A DNA stretch of 64,000 nt from Paralvinella palmiformis (GCA_025642065.1 JAODUP010000320.1:439001-503000); one strand, 5' to 3'. Counted from the stretch's first letter, positions 12,265-27,300 are shown. Notes: a model not told the origin generated them from the sequence alone. Made by a program: numbers and translations.

Positions 12265-14896
12265 CCAACTTTATCCTTATTTTCATATTGTTTCTGATGG
12301 TCATTCCCAAAAGGACCACGAGAATCAGCCTTAATATTCTCACGCCATCTGCCAGAAAACAATCCGCTTCTTCCGGCTTTCCGGAGACACTGACCTTCCT
12401 CTTGCCGTCGTAGAGTCTCCTGACTCCAGTGTCCGCGCTGTCGCCGGACATGATGAAGCTTATTCTGGATTTGGTTCCGGCTTTCTTCTTCACCCCCGTA
12501 TAGACGGTCAGTTGATAATGATAGTTATCTGTCGGTAGATTATCCTCCAGCGGACTGGCTCCCCACTGAAAACAAACATCTTTGGTCGATATTTATTCAC
12601 TCCAGGTTTCGATCGACGAAATAATATTATAAGCCGCCATTAAAAATACAAGGAAATAATACTCCGGTTGGCACACGCCTGCTTTCCGACGCCGGATACA
12701 CTTTGAGCATGCTACACGTAATTGGCGAGATCTTCTTAAACGGAGTATATTTCACTGAGCTGGCTCATACACGATAACGTCTCTAGATAAACGAGGCGTA
12801 ACATATATTACAGACCGTGTATAATTACCACATCAGAGTATTTGATAGTTTAATATATTTTACAACTGTACGCAGCGGACACATCGAATAGCAATATTTT
12901 TGCCAGTGGAATTTTAGTTATTGTTACCGAAAAGATATACCCTCATTTTGAGTACTTCAGGTCGCTATTTCATTAAAGTGGGGGATTTACAGATCTAGAG
13001 AATACCGTGCGTCTAAAGACTGTGAAATGTACCGATTATACATAATATTATCTAATTTTACAAGTGTTCTTTAAGTCCTCTGTCTCCCACGAAACACGCA
13101 GGGCGCCTCCGTGGTCTAGTTGGTAGCGCGTTGGACCACAGATCGCTACCACCTGAGTTCGAATCTCAGCGTGGGCATATCTGAGGGGTGTCTCATCTTT
13201 GACTTCACTTCATTACAAAAGTAGCCGTAAAACATCAATAATAATCATCATCGTCAACCCAAACACGCCTAAGCCATTAAGATAATAATAACTATTTATA
13301 TTATATTATTCATTTCTGATACATTTAGCCCCGGGGGAGCCGAAATTCGATAGAATATAGGAGATGGGATAACGCCCCCCTATAGCCATAACAGTTGAAA
13401 CCAACATCGTTTAAGCCAGCAATGTCATTATGTTACCTTGATGAGATCCTTCTTATCCTCACGTCTTGCCCATATGATGACGACGACGTATATCAGTAAG
13501 ACAATAATCACGGTGCAGAAGACGGGCATACTCTCTAAGAACTTCTCCAAACTGAACACCGTCTTAAAATCGATGGTGTTAGGTGGCACCACCATATCAC
13601 CTCCAAATGATGTCAGATGGGTCGAGAGACATTGAGTCTTGTACATGGTTGTGAAGTTTCCGATCTGAAATGTGAATAATGTCTTGGTATTGTAGTCCTA
13701 GGGTACTGATCTTGGTGAGTGATGGGCTAACTGAGTGCGTGAATGAATGAACGAATGAAGAATACATGAATGAATGGGCGCTTTGTTTATTTGTATGTAT
13801 AGCGGAAAAGATTTGATCGAACTGTAATCTTTTATTAATGAATGAAATTGCTCACAGACGTAGGCAACACTGAGATTCGATCCTACACCATAGAGGTTTG
13901 TTGCGCAACGCGTTAATAACTGCACTAACGTGGTGAGACATATAGTTGTAGCAAAATGGGCCGAAAATTATATCGAAGAATTAATAAATGCATGACGAAA
14001 CAAATGTATCATCATGAAATTAGGTAATAGGTAATATGTACCTGTCACTGCACTAATTTATGTTTAATACATGACATATTTGATAGTGTATATAATATAT
14101 TAACCCCTTTTTGTTGTTTGCTATTCCTGTCTGTACTGCGACATTATCGATGTCTTCTGACTAATTAGTAGTTAATATTTTATTACGCAGATCGCGACTA
14201 AATGATAACATACAGAAGTAATAATACTAATACAGTAAACTTCGCATAATTCCAAGTCGAATAAAATACACCACTCGCCAGAGCCCCATTCATTCCCATA
14301 GTAACTAACATCGGTTCTTTCGAATCGATTATTCGAATTTATGTTGTAGTCGAAGGTATTTCGGTGTCCCGTGGATTAAATTGCATGTAAATTACGCCGG
14401 ATATTCGAATTCGAATGTTCGCAATACAAACCGACTGAAACAATCGTAGTGAACTCTTAGTGCAAGCGCGTCACTTGGTTGGTATGTGTGTTTGATATAG
14501 GTATATATTTTTGATCTCTGTATTTGATCAAGCGCAATTTACTCCATGTAACATGTGTCACAATATTTTAACAATATCGATTGTGCATAACATGAAATTC
14601 AATTCTAAAAGACAATCACATGTCACCGATTTTTTTCATGTAAATATATGATGAAATACTTTGAATAAAACACATCCATGTTCATGATATATTTTGTTAT
14701 GTCTTAAGAACAAACGCATAATATACAACTGGAATTATTTAGGCATCTCAAGTGGATGAAAATAGGGTAACCTAGCAACAAAGTCGCCAAAGATTTAACA
14801 TTGCGTTCTTCAGAATATTCTGTTAAAAAATCACACAAATTGGATACGGACTACGGATAAATCGAATTAATTACACAGATCCTTTCAAACATGAGT

Positions 14897-14963
<67 letters not shown>

Positions 14964-17900
14964 TACAAAACTTCTATTGCACCAATATCCACGAAAAGAA
15001 TCAACCTCAGATGCGGACCTAGCACAGGGGTTGGGCAAACTCATAATCCAGATACAGTGCAAAGTTCATCAACAAATGATCAGATGTGGTGAAAACTTAG
15101 GAAGGATAAGCAAGACTGAAAAGGTGAGTCACTGATTGATAATGCTAACTTACTGTTACTCCATCTGTCTCCCAACTGTCGGTGGTTTCGTTGAAGTATC
15201 GACATCCGGACTGGAAGACCAAGAAACTGTAGGAACTCTCATTGGTCGGATTATCGTAGTCCACCATACGTCCTTGACATTGTAGAAATGACAACATTAA
15301 ATATTTGGCATCCGTTGGATTTGATTTGATTTCTTTCATTTCATGATGTACGGCCACGAAAAGGAATAACAAACGAGCGTAAAAATAGTTGTATACAATT
15401 TCGATGATACTGCCTTTTTCTCCCAGCACTCAGAGCGAATAATTTGGAATTGACCACACCATGTGGCATTTAGCGTCATACTTTTAATTCAATGAAACGG
15501 CAATCCGATTTAATTTGGCCTGTCACCGACAATGTTATGTTCAGAGAAGTTAATCTTTGAGTCGATTTGTACTGTTGTGAATCTCGGATCGGAATTAAGT
15601 TCCAGTTCATTTACTCACTTTACCTCTGGACCACCTGAGATAACGTAAGTGTTGTCATATAAAAAAAACTAGCAAATGGAAAACGGCTTCCGTTAAAGCA
15701 GCTCTTTGGTGGTCAATACCTTTTTTCAGAGGATTATAATAACAATTACTTTATTGACAAAATGGGTCACGCAATCGCTTATATTTCGCAAAATGTACAT
15801 AAATTCATTGTTTTGGAGGTAGAACGGGCGTTATATATGTTTGTATTTACACAGATCACGTTAACGCGGCCACCACGTGGCTAATTAATTATGCAGTCGA
15901 ATATGCACGCATGCTCAGTGTTGACACACACAGAGTGATGACGTTACAGACATAACTTAACAAGACCATAACGAGCTGAGTTTATTTTTCACCGAAATAA
16001 ATTAGGTTAGGTGTGTAATCTGTTAGGTGTGTAACGCCATAACGTGCATAATTACAATAGCAAAACGTACGCGTGTCGATGAGGTCATTACACAACTCTG
16101 CCAGGCCGGACTAGCCGAGGAATCTGACAAAACTAAATAGTCATAAGGAAGACACATATGGCACTCGGAATCTGAATTTCTGCGTACGCACAATTAAAAT
16201 GTTAATGTAGTGTAATATCTTTAGGGTTTAATATAATCACAATTTTTATATAAAATATAAAATGACTAGAATCAGTTTTACCAACAATGTCAATAAGGAA
16301 TTGTATATTTCAGTTGTATAATTAAAAAATCCATTTAAATAATGCTTTATAAGAGCACAAATATGAATAGATAACGCAAATTTTGTCAAAGATAATTATA
16401 CCAAAACCAGATATCAAGACGCCCGATTTTAATACATGTATCAAATGCTTTATCTGTAAACAGGACAACTGATACGATATATTTAGTACTTGACGCAACG
16501 GGATCATTTTGTTTTTCGAAGCTATAAATGTCGTCCTAACAGTCTAACTTCGTTTATTTACCGGCCAGTTTGATGCCGATCTTGTACAGGCCACTTCTGT
16601 TCGTGGTACGCGGATCAGGGAATACCGTGTGGACGAGAAGATCTTCTATGTCTGGCAGATCCCGAACCTCTTCGGGCCATTCCGACTGAGGGCCGAGGTG
16701 TGTTATGTCGGCCGGGATGGTTGCCTTCCAGTCGTAGTAGGTGTCGTTTGGAAAATCATCGTATTTGATAGCGACGTGGTATCTAAAACAGAATGAAAAC
16801 ATATCCATGGACGAAATAAGGCGACTGTTTCAATAGAATACCAGAATAACTATCCTGATACTTTATAATATATACGTATGGTTGTTGTTGTTACATATAA
16901 GCAAGGGACGGTTTTAGACCTTAAGAGGCCCCTGGGCTAATATAATAAGGGGCCCTTTCCTTACAAATGTTCGCTCCCCGTGTCTGAAAAAAAGGATATA
17001 TTCAAGGGCCTCATTGAATTTAAAAGACCCTCTCCAAATTAGAGCAGCCCCAAATACTTTAAACTGTTTCAATTTAGCTCAGAGGAGCCCCATTAAATAG
17101 GGTCCGTGGGCTAGAGCCCATCTTGCCCATGTGTAAATCTTGGGCTGCGTGTAAGTCAGTTGGCGCAGGAAAATTATGATTACACGAAACGTGATGATCT
17201 CCTTCAAATGATGATTGTGGTATTATGCCTTTAATAATCACACATAAATAGGAATTCTTACCTCTCACTGGGTGACTTCGGCCAGATCATTATATGCATC
17301 GATGATCCGTTGTAGATCAGCTTGGTCACGTGGTATTCCCAATCGACCGTTTCCGTCGTCAGTAAGGTGTGGTTACTAGGGGGAGGTAACTTTTCGGGCG
17401 AACCTGAAACGTAAACATCGACGTCTGTTGTCAAACAACTTGAAACATCGGATCTTCCGAAATGCAAAGAGCAGAATTTCTCGCTATTATTTTCGTGAAG
17501 ATGTTTACTGCGTAGCGGAATGAAGGCCTAACGTTTCCGTCGGTTCGAATCCGAGCATTGTCTGTATCTGCGAGATGCTTTCGTCGATCAATAACAAAAT
17601 ATTCGATCCGACCATCTCTAGGGGCGTAGCTCCTCGGCCGTACGTCCCAGCTGAGACCTGGTCCGAGGCTATATAATAACAGCCACTGATTCGCTGACTG
17701 ATTGACTCAGTCACTCACTTAACTTGAAACATAACCAACGATCCGCCCACTCAATCGCTCACTCGCTCACACACACACCCACTCACTCACTCACTCGTTT
17801 ACTCGCTCACTTTACATCGCTTCCTCTTATTTTCTAACACAGACATGTATTTACCGTCTAGCCACATAACAATCGGTTCAGATGAGTTCTCCACTTTGAT

Positions 17901-18062
17901 CACTTCACCATTCTCGTCTACTCTTTCCTGTGTTTTCACCTTTCCTTTCACCATATCAGCCGTATCTGTGTACGTGAACGGGTTCGGTGATTCCAGGTTC
18001 TGTCGGGTTATAGAAATGTGTAGTTGACATGCCACAGTGGAATTAAGTGCGTCCACGTTTTA

Positions 18063-18104
<42 letters not shown>

Positions 18105-18231
18105 AAGGAGAGAGAGAGAGAGAGAGAGCAAGGTGTAGGTATTTACGAAGTCTACATAATGTCTCTCTATTTCTTTCTCTCTCTCTTTATCTATCTATCT
18201 GTATTATTCTATCTCCTCTCTCTCTCTCTCT

Positions 18232-18285
<54 letters not shown>

Positions 18286-18306
18286 CTAGCTATCTAGCTG
18301 CTTACA

Positions 18307-18360
<54 letters not shown>

Positions 18361-18690
18361 TACATAAATACACACACACATTAGTTAGACCCATGGGACA
18401 CTTACCATAGCAGAGACTTCTTCACCATCCTCTGAAATAAAAGAGTCAGATAATGGCCATTCATATAAACTTACTGTTAAAGACATGAATGAGGGAAGTT
18501 AATGAGTATCATGGTCAGTAAATCGGGTAAAGTTATTAGATCTTAATCTGAATTATAGGTAAAATGTAATTTAATGTAATATAATAATAAGAAAAAAATT
18601 ATTATTTAATTGATTTTTTTTCTAATTAGAAATAATATTTTGTTATGAAATATAATAAAATATATATTTTATATAATGATTTTACAAAAA

Positions 18691-18739
<49 letters not shown>

Positions 18740-20156
18740 TATGACAAGAAGGATGGCAAAAGCCAGCAGGTGAGCTTACTGATTCATATAGTAAATAGAG
18801 TAGATACACAGTACGTAGTACTAAACTTGACATGTTTATTTGGTATTTTGCGGCCACTTTTGTGCACAAGGAAAATCTAAATGTTCCAAAGGTAATTTGG
18901 CGAAGTGAAGGATGAAACACCCTTCAGATTATTGTACTGGGGAATATATATTTATATACACTTGTTAAACGTCCATATTACATTAGGTCCTTAAATATCG
19001 CACATCGCCAATTATCCTACTCCAACATTTGGTTAGATCATTCTCAACTTGATATCAACGTTTACCCGATTTTGTCTTCCCAATTGACACGTTCATCTTC
19101 GGTGATGCTATGTTGACATCCGCCTTGTCGTCACCTTGTTTACCCATTATCACTTGACTGATGTCGGAGCAAGCCTTCATTCCGCTGGTTGTCGTCTTCT
19201 TTCGCTATAAAACAGCAAATAAATCAAATCAGTCACGCAGCCACGTTTGTTTATGCCCCCCCCCCTTGAAACTGAATGATTGGAGAACAGTTAGAAGGTA
19301 ATAAGGAAAAACTTCGCCGGTTTCGTTTTCCCGGGGGTTTCGTTTAGACAAAGGTTATCAAAATATAATAATAATAATAATAATAATTAATAATAATAAT
19401 GATTGTTTATATAGCACCAGAACCAGGTAACCCTGTTCTGAGGCATTGTACGGCATTATTATCCCTGACTCAGGTCTGCTTCAATCCAGCACACGCCTCA
19501 ACTCCCAATGGAGCATACAACGCATGCTGCCATTAACGGCGCAAAGCGTTAATCAAACGCATAGCCATCACATCCTGCCGGGTTCTCCTTTTTATAGATG
19601 AGTGAACCAGTCGCCACACGACAGCATTCGGATACGAGTCCTGCGCTCTAACTAGCTGCGCCATTACAGAGTTTATACACCCGCCCATAAGTTAATAATT
19701 TGTAGTTTATAATTTATTTGAATTGATTCACATTATCATCTAAGATACAGCCAATGCAGCACGACTTATTGTGGTAACATACATATTGTATTAGTTTTAA
19801 TGCATTTCTAAAAATTTACTTCAATACTGCTTTATTATTAAATCATTACGCCCACGTCGACATACCAATCTGAATTTTCTTCGCTTCTCTTCCAACCGAT
19901 CTTCGTCATATTTCTCTCGTAGCCACTCTAAATCGTCCGGATGGATTCCGTTACACTCTATGTTGGCGTTATAATCGCAGTCACCGGCTAGTGGATCAAT
20001 GATCCATCCAGCCCAGGAACAGAGTCCTTCCTGCATCTCACAGCATTGAGGCTCCACTCTACAGACCTTCATAGACGGATAGAGAAACTTATATATATAT
20101 ATATAATATATATATATATATTTTGTGTGTGTGTGTGTGTGTGTGTCGTGTCGTCG

Positions 20157-20206
<50 letters not shown>

Positions 20207-23200
20207 CCCACATCTCAGTCTATTTGCCCATCACTTCTAATAACTACCTCGCACCCGTCCGTACAGCAGAACGAGTAAGGCGTGTCGTCCTCACAGTCTT
20301 CGTCAAATTCCGGATCACACGGTGGCTTCCTCTTCAGGCCGGCCACGGTCGGGATTGAACACCGACCAACGGGTGGCTTGGGACGCCGCTCGACGATCAT
20401 CACTCGTATTTGTTTCTTCTCCTCCTTGGTGTAGTTCCGGCACTCGAACTCCGGCGTGGCCGTCGTCATGACGTCGTCGTCATAGGGCAATCCACCAAAC
20501 AGCATCCCGTTGTAGCGATTCTCCGACGAGCTGCCGTTGTTGGGCTGCTCGCGGCGCTCGCGATGAGAGGGATGGCCTTCTCCGGGTGGTACTGGATCAC
20601 CGGTTGGCGTTACCTGTGTTCCCCCAGTGACTGGTTCCGCAGTGCCCTGAGTACCGGTCGGCCCACCGGGCTGGTAGCTCCTCTTCGGCAGACCGGGGAC
20701 GTCGTCCTCGTCCTCTTGTTCCGGATCTGCGAATGGCAGGACGTTGCCGACGCCATTTACCATACCTATCGTTGTTACGGTTAGGGATTAGACGTATAAT
20801 TGTGAAGTACGAACGGCAAAGGAAAAGTTATTGTTTTTCTAACACGACAAGCAATATCTTTTATGGGTGTCCCGTAGACCGTATTGGGTCCAGGGCAGGT
20901 TCCGGATAAGATATGCAATAGTTTGATTGATGCCCGTGTGGAAACATGTTATAGTTACTCAGATAACGAAAAACACAGAAACATTTTACAGGTAATTAGA
21001 CGAGAACTTCCAGATCTTTTTTGTGTACGCGCCTCGCATAACTTAAGTTACCTAAATTTGGCTCACTTCGGTAATCAAAAAAAAACCATCACGAACTGTG
21101 GGAATGAACTGTGGGAACGAAGAGACAGCGTTCTGTTAGTAGTTCCTACTCCCCCCCCCCCCAAGTTAACTTTAAGCAGTCGATATTTCTAATCCGGAAC
21201 CTTTTGGACGTTACCTGTCTACAGAACAAAGTTAGACACATTACTTACTGCCTCCGATGTTTGTCATTTGACCTAGAGAGGCCTTTTCGCCCACTTCTTT
21301 GGCCTTCGTAGCTGTACTCCCCAAGGCATTGGCAGCTGTTGCCTGTTGAAGGAGAGAGCGGTGGGTAAAACGAACTGAAGTGAACTTAAGAAGACGACAA
21401 CGCACGCACACATACACATAAACGTACGTACCCATTCGGTCGCGCACAAACAGTGCATTAGCAACGTCTAATTGATCATTACTTAAACAAACCCCATTTT
21501 AATTGTTCAGAGAAGCTAGGCTGACCACTTGTTTCTTAAAACGTAATTTACTCAATTAGACAAATTATAGCCTACCGCCTATTTATCACTAACACATACT
21601 AGAGCCATATATTATAGCCTGGCGTCTATTTATCACTAACACATACTAGAGCCATATATTATAGCCTGTCGTCTATGTATCACTAGCACAGACTAGAGCC
21701 ATAAATAATCGGTTACCGTCTATTTATCACTAACACAGACTAGAGTCATAAATTATAGCCTGGCGTCTATTTATCACTAACACATACTAGAGCCATATAT
21801 TATAGCCTGTCGTCTATGTATCACTAGCACAGACTAGAGCCATAAATAATCGGTTACCGTCTATTTATCACTAACACAGACTAGAGTCATAAATTATAGC
21901 CTGGCGTCTATTTATCACTAACACATACTAGAGCCATATATTATAGCCTGGCGTCTATTTATCACTAACACAAACTAGAGCCATAAATCGTACACTATTG
22001 TCTATTTATCACTAACACAGACTAGAGCCATAAATCGTAGACTATTGTCTATTTATCACTAACACAGACTAGAGCCTTAATTCGGCGGACCGCAACTGGC
22101 AGATAGCCGTTTGAGACAAGTATCAGGGAAATTGTGTAAATATGGTTATCAGTGGTACTTCTTTATATAGTACGCTCTCCGTTAGCTTTTCAAACTCTTA
22201 CTGATTGTTGGTTAAATTATGCCAAAGGCAATTATAACACTTGATAGAAAGAGATCAAGGAGCCATGTGTTGGGTTCAAGAAGGCCGTTTCATCTTTCAC
22301 TTCGCCTCGTAATATTCGCAGGTCTCTCGGCCCGCTTAGCCTACCTTGTAGACAAAAGTGGCGGGAAAACAGCAACGTTTAAGCATTTCGTTGTCCCATG
22401 TACCTTAAGTCTTAGGCTAATATCTCAGGGAAATAGCGAACCATTAAAATATGCTGATAAATATAAACATCTGAAAGTTATTATGACGAATAATAATTAT
22501 GACGGATGTATAGAAGAGTGAAAAAGATCATTAGAGATTTCTAGTACTGTGCCGAAATTGTAAAAACACTACTATTTACGACCTAATGGCCAAATATATA
22601 CAGGGATGCCTAATCTACGGAAAAATCCGTGTTATACGTATTTAAAAAAAAATTCCAACCTACGGACAAAAACAATATTTTGGTGGAGTCTGCGGATGTT
22701 TTAAATATTTGATATGGTAAACTTAATATTACAGCAAATTGCGTCACTTTAGCTGTATAACGCAATAAGTATACGCATATGGGTATTAGACGCAAGTGGT
22801 TATATGGGCTGAATATATATTTTGGAGCCAGATATTTTGTGACGTCATTAATTACTGCACAATGTCATTCTCTCCCATACGACGTTTTCAAGGACAATTG
22901 ATCCATTTTTGCTATCACAGCTGCGCGATTTGTTTGTGTTTTATTCACATTTTTATATATCATCGTGTTACGCACGCTTAACAATCGTTTTTTTTAAATT
23001 TTAATCTCAGGATAATTATTAATATTAATTGGTCATGCCTGTATATGTTATGGCCAATTGTGGCGTACTAAATATAATTATTCCTATTTTAGCGTAAAAA
23101 CAGTAAGACATTTAGCAAATATTATATGAAATTATATCATTTTGACTGACGCATAAAAACAATGTTGCTGGTTTGCTGCCATTTTTCTCCACAATCTAGG

Positions 23201-24255
23201 CTAAATGGGCCGAGCGACCTCCAAAGGTAATGAATCGAAGTCTAAGACGAACCACCCTTCGGACATAGCCCGGGCGGCATTTGAAGCCTGGTGCTATAGA
23301 TATGTGGCCAACTGCGCTACTAGTTAGGCCATGGTCAGATGATGTACTAGCTGGTACTAGTCTAACCCAGTATTATTCTTTAGCAAGAGCACTAACAGGA
23401 TATCTTTCATTATGTTGTTATTGTTGTTGAATTATTTAGCCTCAGCGCTTGTCATACCTGGAACACACACAGCCGAATAGTGAATGCCTAACCAAACAAA
23501 TCCCACATGTACAAATATGAGCCGTCTTCAAACCCACAGCCTGGAGGTTTGTAGCACAGTACGCTAACCACTGTGCCGTCGAAGCGCCTACCTAATTTGT
23601 TCCTAGACTAATGTATAAGTTTTGCTGACCTTGGCGTCCTTGGTGAGACTGCCAGAACTAGTCACTGTATCCATAACGCTAGCCGTCTTATCCAGTTGAT
23701 CCATGTTTTCTATCTTGGCAGCCACCTTGTCCATGACGTTCACAACTTTGGTCATAGTCTGAAACAAATTCGGTAGAAATCTTTGACTAATGAACAACAT
23801 CAAAACCCGGCTCTAATTTTACGGTCTAAATAAATCTCGATCATGAATTGCCTCCAGAATACACTCACCTCGGACGAAGCGTTGCCAGAACCCTAAATGT
23901 GGTGGGAATAGAAATTAAAATACCAACTATTAACAACGACTAATACGATAATATGACCGGATGATGGCATAAACACATTAACATAAGATGTGTCTAGATT
24001 AAAATGAATACACCAACGACGAAATAATGCCAAGAAGAATTAACTTTTATTATTATTATTATTTTATTATATCATCATCAAGAACAACAACCACACCAAC
24101 ATCATCATTGTCACTGTTATTATTATTAATATTATTATTATTATTAAGCCAAATTTAAATAATACACTATATATATTCGAAGGTTCTTGGTTACTTGCTT
24201 GTATTTCGGGGAATATCCCCAGGATGTCGCTTGTTTAGCACAGCCTGATAATAAA

Positions 24256-24329
<74 letters not shown>

Positions 24330-27300
24330 CATACACTTTTATATACGATGTAAAAACATGTGTTATAATGGCGGCTTATTTCGGCCTACATCAACTCACC
24401 CCGACTACTAACGACACAATGGTCAGAGCGGCATTTACGTCCAAGTTATCGAAGTCGATGTTGTCCAGCGCATCAACACTGATCACGGACGAGTAGACGT
24501 GGGCCGTCCTCCTAGTTCGGCTACTGCGGGCGTCCTTAGTGACGACCAGCTCAAATAGGAGGTCGTCATCCATGTTCAGGTCGCTGCCGATGATATTCAC
24601 CTCGTGACCGAACACGGCCGTGCCGTTCATCGACCGGTAACAGCCATCCGTGTCGTAGACGAACACGTCGCGGTCGAGATTGGTCGAAAGCACCATCGAC
24701 TCAGCCACCAGCTCGGCGAGCGTCCGGTTGGCGTGCCTCGACTCCGACGACTGAACGTAGCAGAAGAGGTGCATCGTGATGCCGGTTTTGTTGCCGAATT
24801 CCACATCCGGATCGTGCGACGCGGACAGGTTGGCCTTGATGACGTCCGATACGACGAAGTTGTTCATCTCTTCCGTCGACCAGCCGTCGACGTCGGCGAC
24901 CAATGGCGAAGGTACAATCTTCAGGTAGGTCGAACGACTAGCCGACTGGATCGTTGTGGCTCGCGTGCTGGAAAGTCCGACGATGATCTGTTGTCGTTCC
25001 CCTTCCCATTGTTTATGCAGCTCCAGGATTTCCTCATAAGGATCCGGAGGTCTTTTTGATTTCTTCTTCGGCGATTTCTGAGTCGGTTCGATTAGCTCGA
25101 TTACGGTTTCCGAGCCGGTAATGTCCATCGTAACCCTGCTAGTGGGCGTGACTGCGTCGTCTGTGGCATGGGGCGAGGTTTGCAACGAAGTTTCGTTTTG
25201 GGCCGTGCCTCGCCTCTTCCGAGAGATCATGTTCAGTGATCTGAAAGTCATGGTCACCGTTAGTTTGTACGTGCCGTACCAAAGCGTATTTCCGGGGATC
25301 GTCAGGGTACTTTCTGCCATCTCCGACTCGCATACTTCCAATTCCGGTCGCCAGTTGCCGTATTTAGTCTTCCACTGGGTTTTCCAGCTGTATCTGGGCT
25401 CGTAACGTAGTTTCCAATCTTTGTCGCAAGAAATGGAAGCTTTAGTAGAGACGCTAACGTCCTTGCTCCGCCAACTCACCAGAGCATCGTTTTCCGTCGC
25501 CGATTCATCGATCGTGACATCGAAGTTGTCGCACTTCGGTTCGCCGGGGATCGGCTGGGCTATTACGATCTCCGGGCAAAGGTAGCTTTCTGTGCGAGAG
25601 AATGTATTGCGTACCATAACCTTCACCGAGTAGGCGCCCGGCTGCTGGTAGGCGTATGTAAACGTAACGGCTTCGTTCGGAGGCAAAGTCGGTTCGAGCG
25701 TCAGCTTGTCCTCGAATTCGGTGACCACTTGGCTCGGAGTTACATCGAGTTCGTTCACCTGAATGGTCGGCGTGGTACTTTCAGTTCCCTTATCCCTCGT
25801 GGCATCGGTTGATGCCGCTATCGTCGCCAACGACGCCATTACCGAATCTGCATCCCGTTTTTGCCTCTTCTCGGTCTGTGGCCAATCATCCGAGGTAGCT
25901 CCGACTGCTGACCAAGGCACACCTCTGGTGGTACGCAGGACTTCACCATCGCCCATGGCCAGTTCCACGTATATTGGAGAGCCTCTGGGGCACTGAACAG
26001 TGAACGTAAGGGGCTCACCAACGACAGACTTTTCCCTATCGACGTACAAATCAACCATGGTTATATTTTCCCCGACTTGCACCAGGGTGTTGACGACGAG
26101 TTCGCTGATGTTGTTCCCGACGAAGGCCTTCACCCTGTAAATGCCATAATCAGGATATCTGTACCAGTGCGTCAGTTCGGTGGGGTCGTCGAGCATGCTG
26201 CCCAGCATCACCGTTTCATTGACACCGTTGTCATAATCGAAAGTCACCGACACCGGCATGGCTGGTGATAAATCCATATCAATTCTCAGGGAGAATGGCG
26301 TCCGTTCGCCTAAAGTGGTAACGTTCGAGCCACGCAGCGACGCCGTTACGAGGGGTCTTTCGACCGATATCAGCTGCGCGTCGCTTTCTGAGCTGACGTC
26401 GTTCGCCACTTGAACGGTGGCGTAGTACTGGCCCAGCTGCTCGTAGGAATGGTTCCTGCTAATCGACACCGGACCATCGGAAATCGGCAAGAATAGTAAC
26501 TCCTCGGTTCCGTCTCCGTAGTCCAATCGGACGTGCATGAAGTCGCCTTGAGCGATGGTGAACTGAAAGCTGATGATTTTGTCCACTTCAACGTGGACGA
26601 TCGAGGCCACGATCCTGACGTCGCCAATCGGATGTTGGGCGTTCACTAGTTCAGTCAGTATAGTCGTTCCGGAAGACTTCAGGACAATCAGGTGTTCTCC
26701 ACTTTGTCTGAAGACATCGTCGTCGATCTTCACCACGTCGCCAGTTTTAATCACGTGACTCGTCTCATCTCTGTCATCGATAGCGACTCGTAGTTGGTCG
26801 CCCGACAGCTGGATTCCAGCGATCGGTATTAGGACGTCTTCCGGTCGCCGATGACGAACGAACAGGATCTCGGGATTGGCCGAGACGGCAATCTGCCAGT
26901 CGGCGCTGATCCCGAAACGATTGCTACACCGGAACGAGACGTTGTACATGCCGAGGGCCGGATATTGTTTGCCGATCTTGTTCGAATATACGAAATCGGT
27001 AATGTCATCGAAGGACCTTGTGTCGTCGACGTCGAGTCGGGCGACACAGTTCTTCTCTTTCGGACTAAAAGCATCGACGTAAACCTCGACGACGCCCATT
27101 TGTTGCGCGTCGAGCCTAGTGTCCGCCTTGACGTACACTTCTTCTGGCGGTTTTCCCTCCTCCACGTCTGTGATTTCCACGTCTTCCAGGCGACTTTCTA
27201 CGATAGTCCTCGACACCGCGGTGACGTTCACTCTGTACTTGCCCGGCAGAGCCCACGAGTGGCTGACGCCAACATTCGCCCCGCCGGGGACGACCTTGGT

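Noticed and set aside
12260..12394. Exon 16 reading on past AAG/GTCAGT
   Set aside because: The continuation breaks the PLAT alignment, while splicing to exon 17 in phase 0 restores it.
13100..13175. Functional tRNA gene
   Set aside because: It has A- and B-boxes, but the head is continuous with the SINE A body found at seven other sites. The other tRNA-like heads are more degraded.
21560..22085. CRISPR-like array
   Set aside because: Regular 47-bp units with no unique spacers, in an animal intron: a minisatellite.
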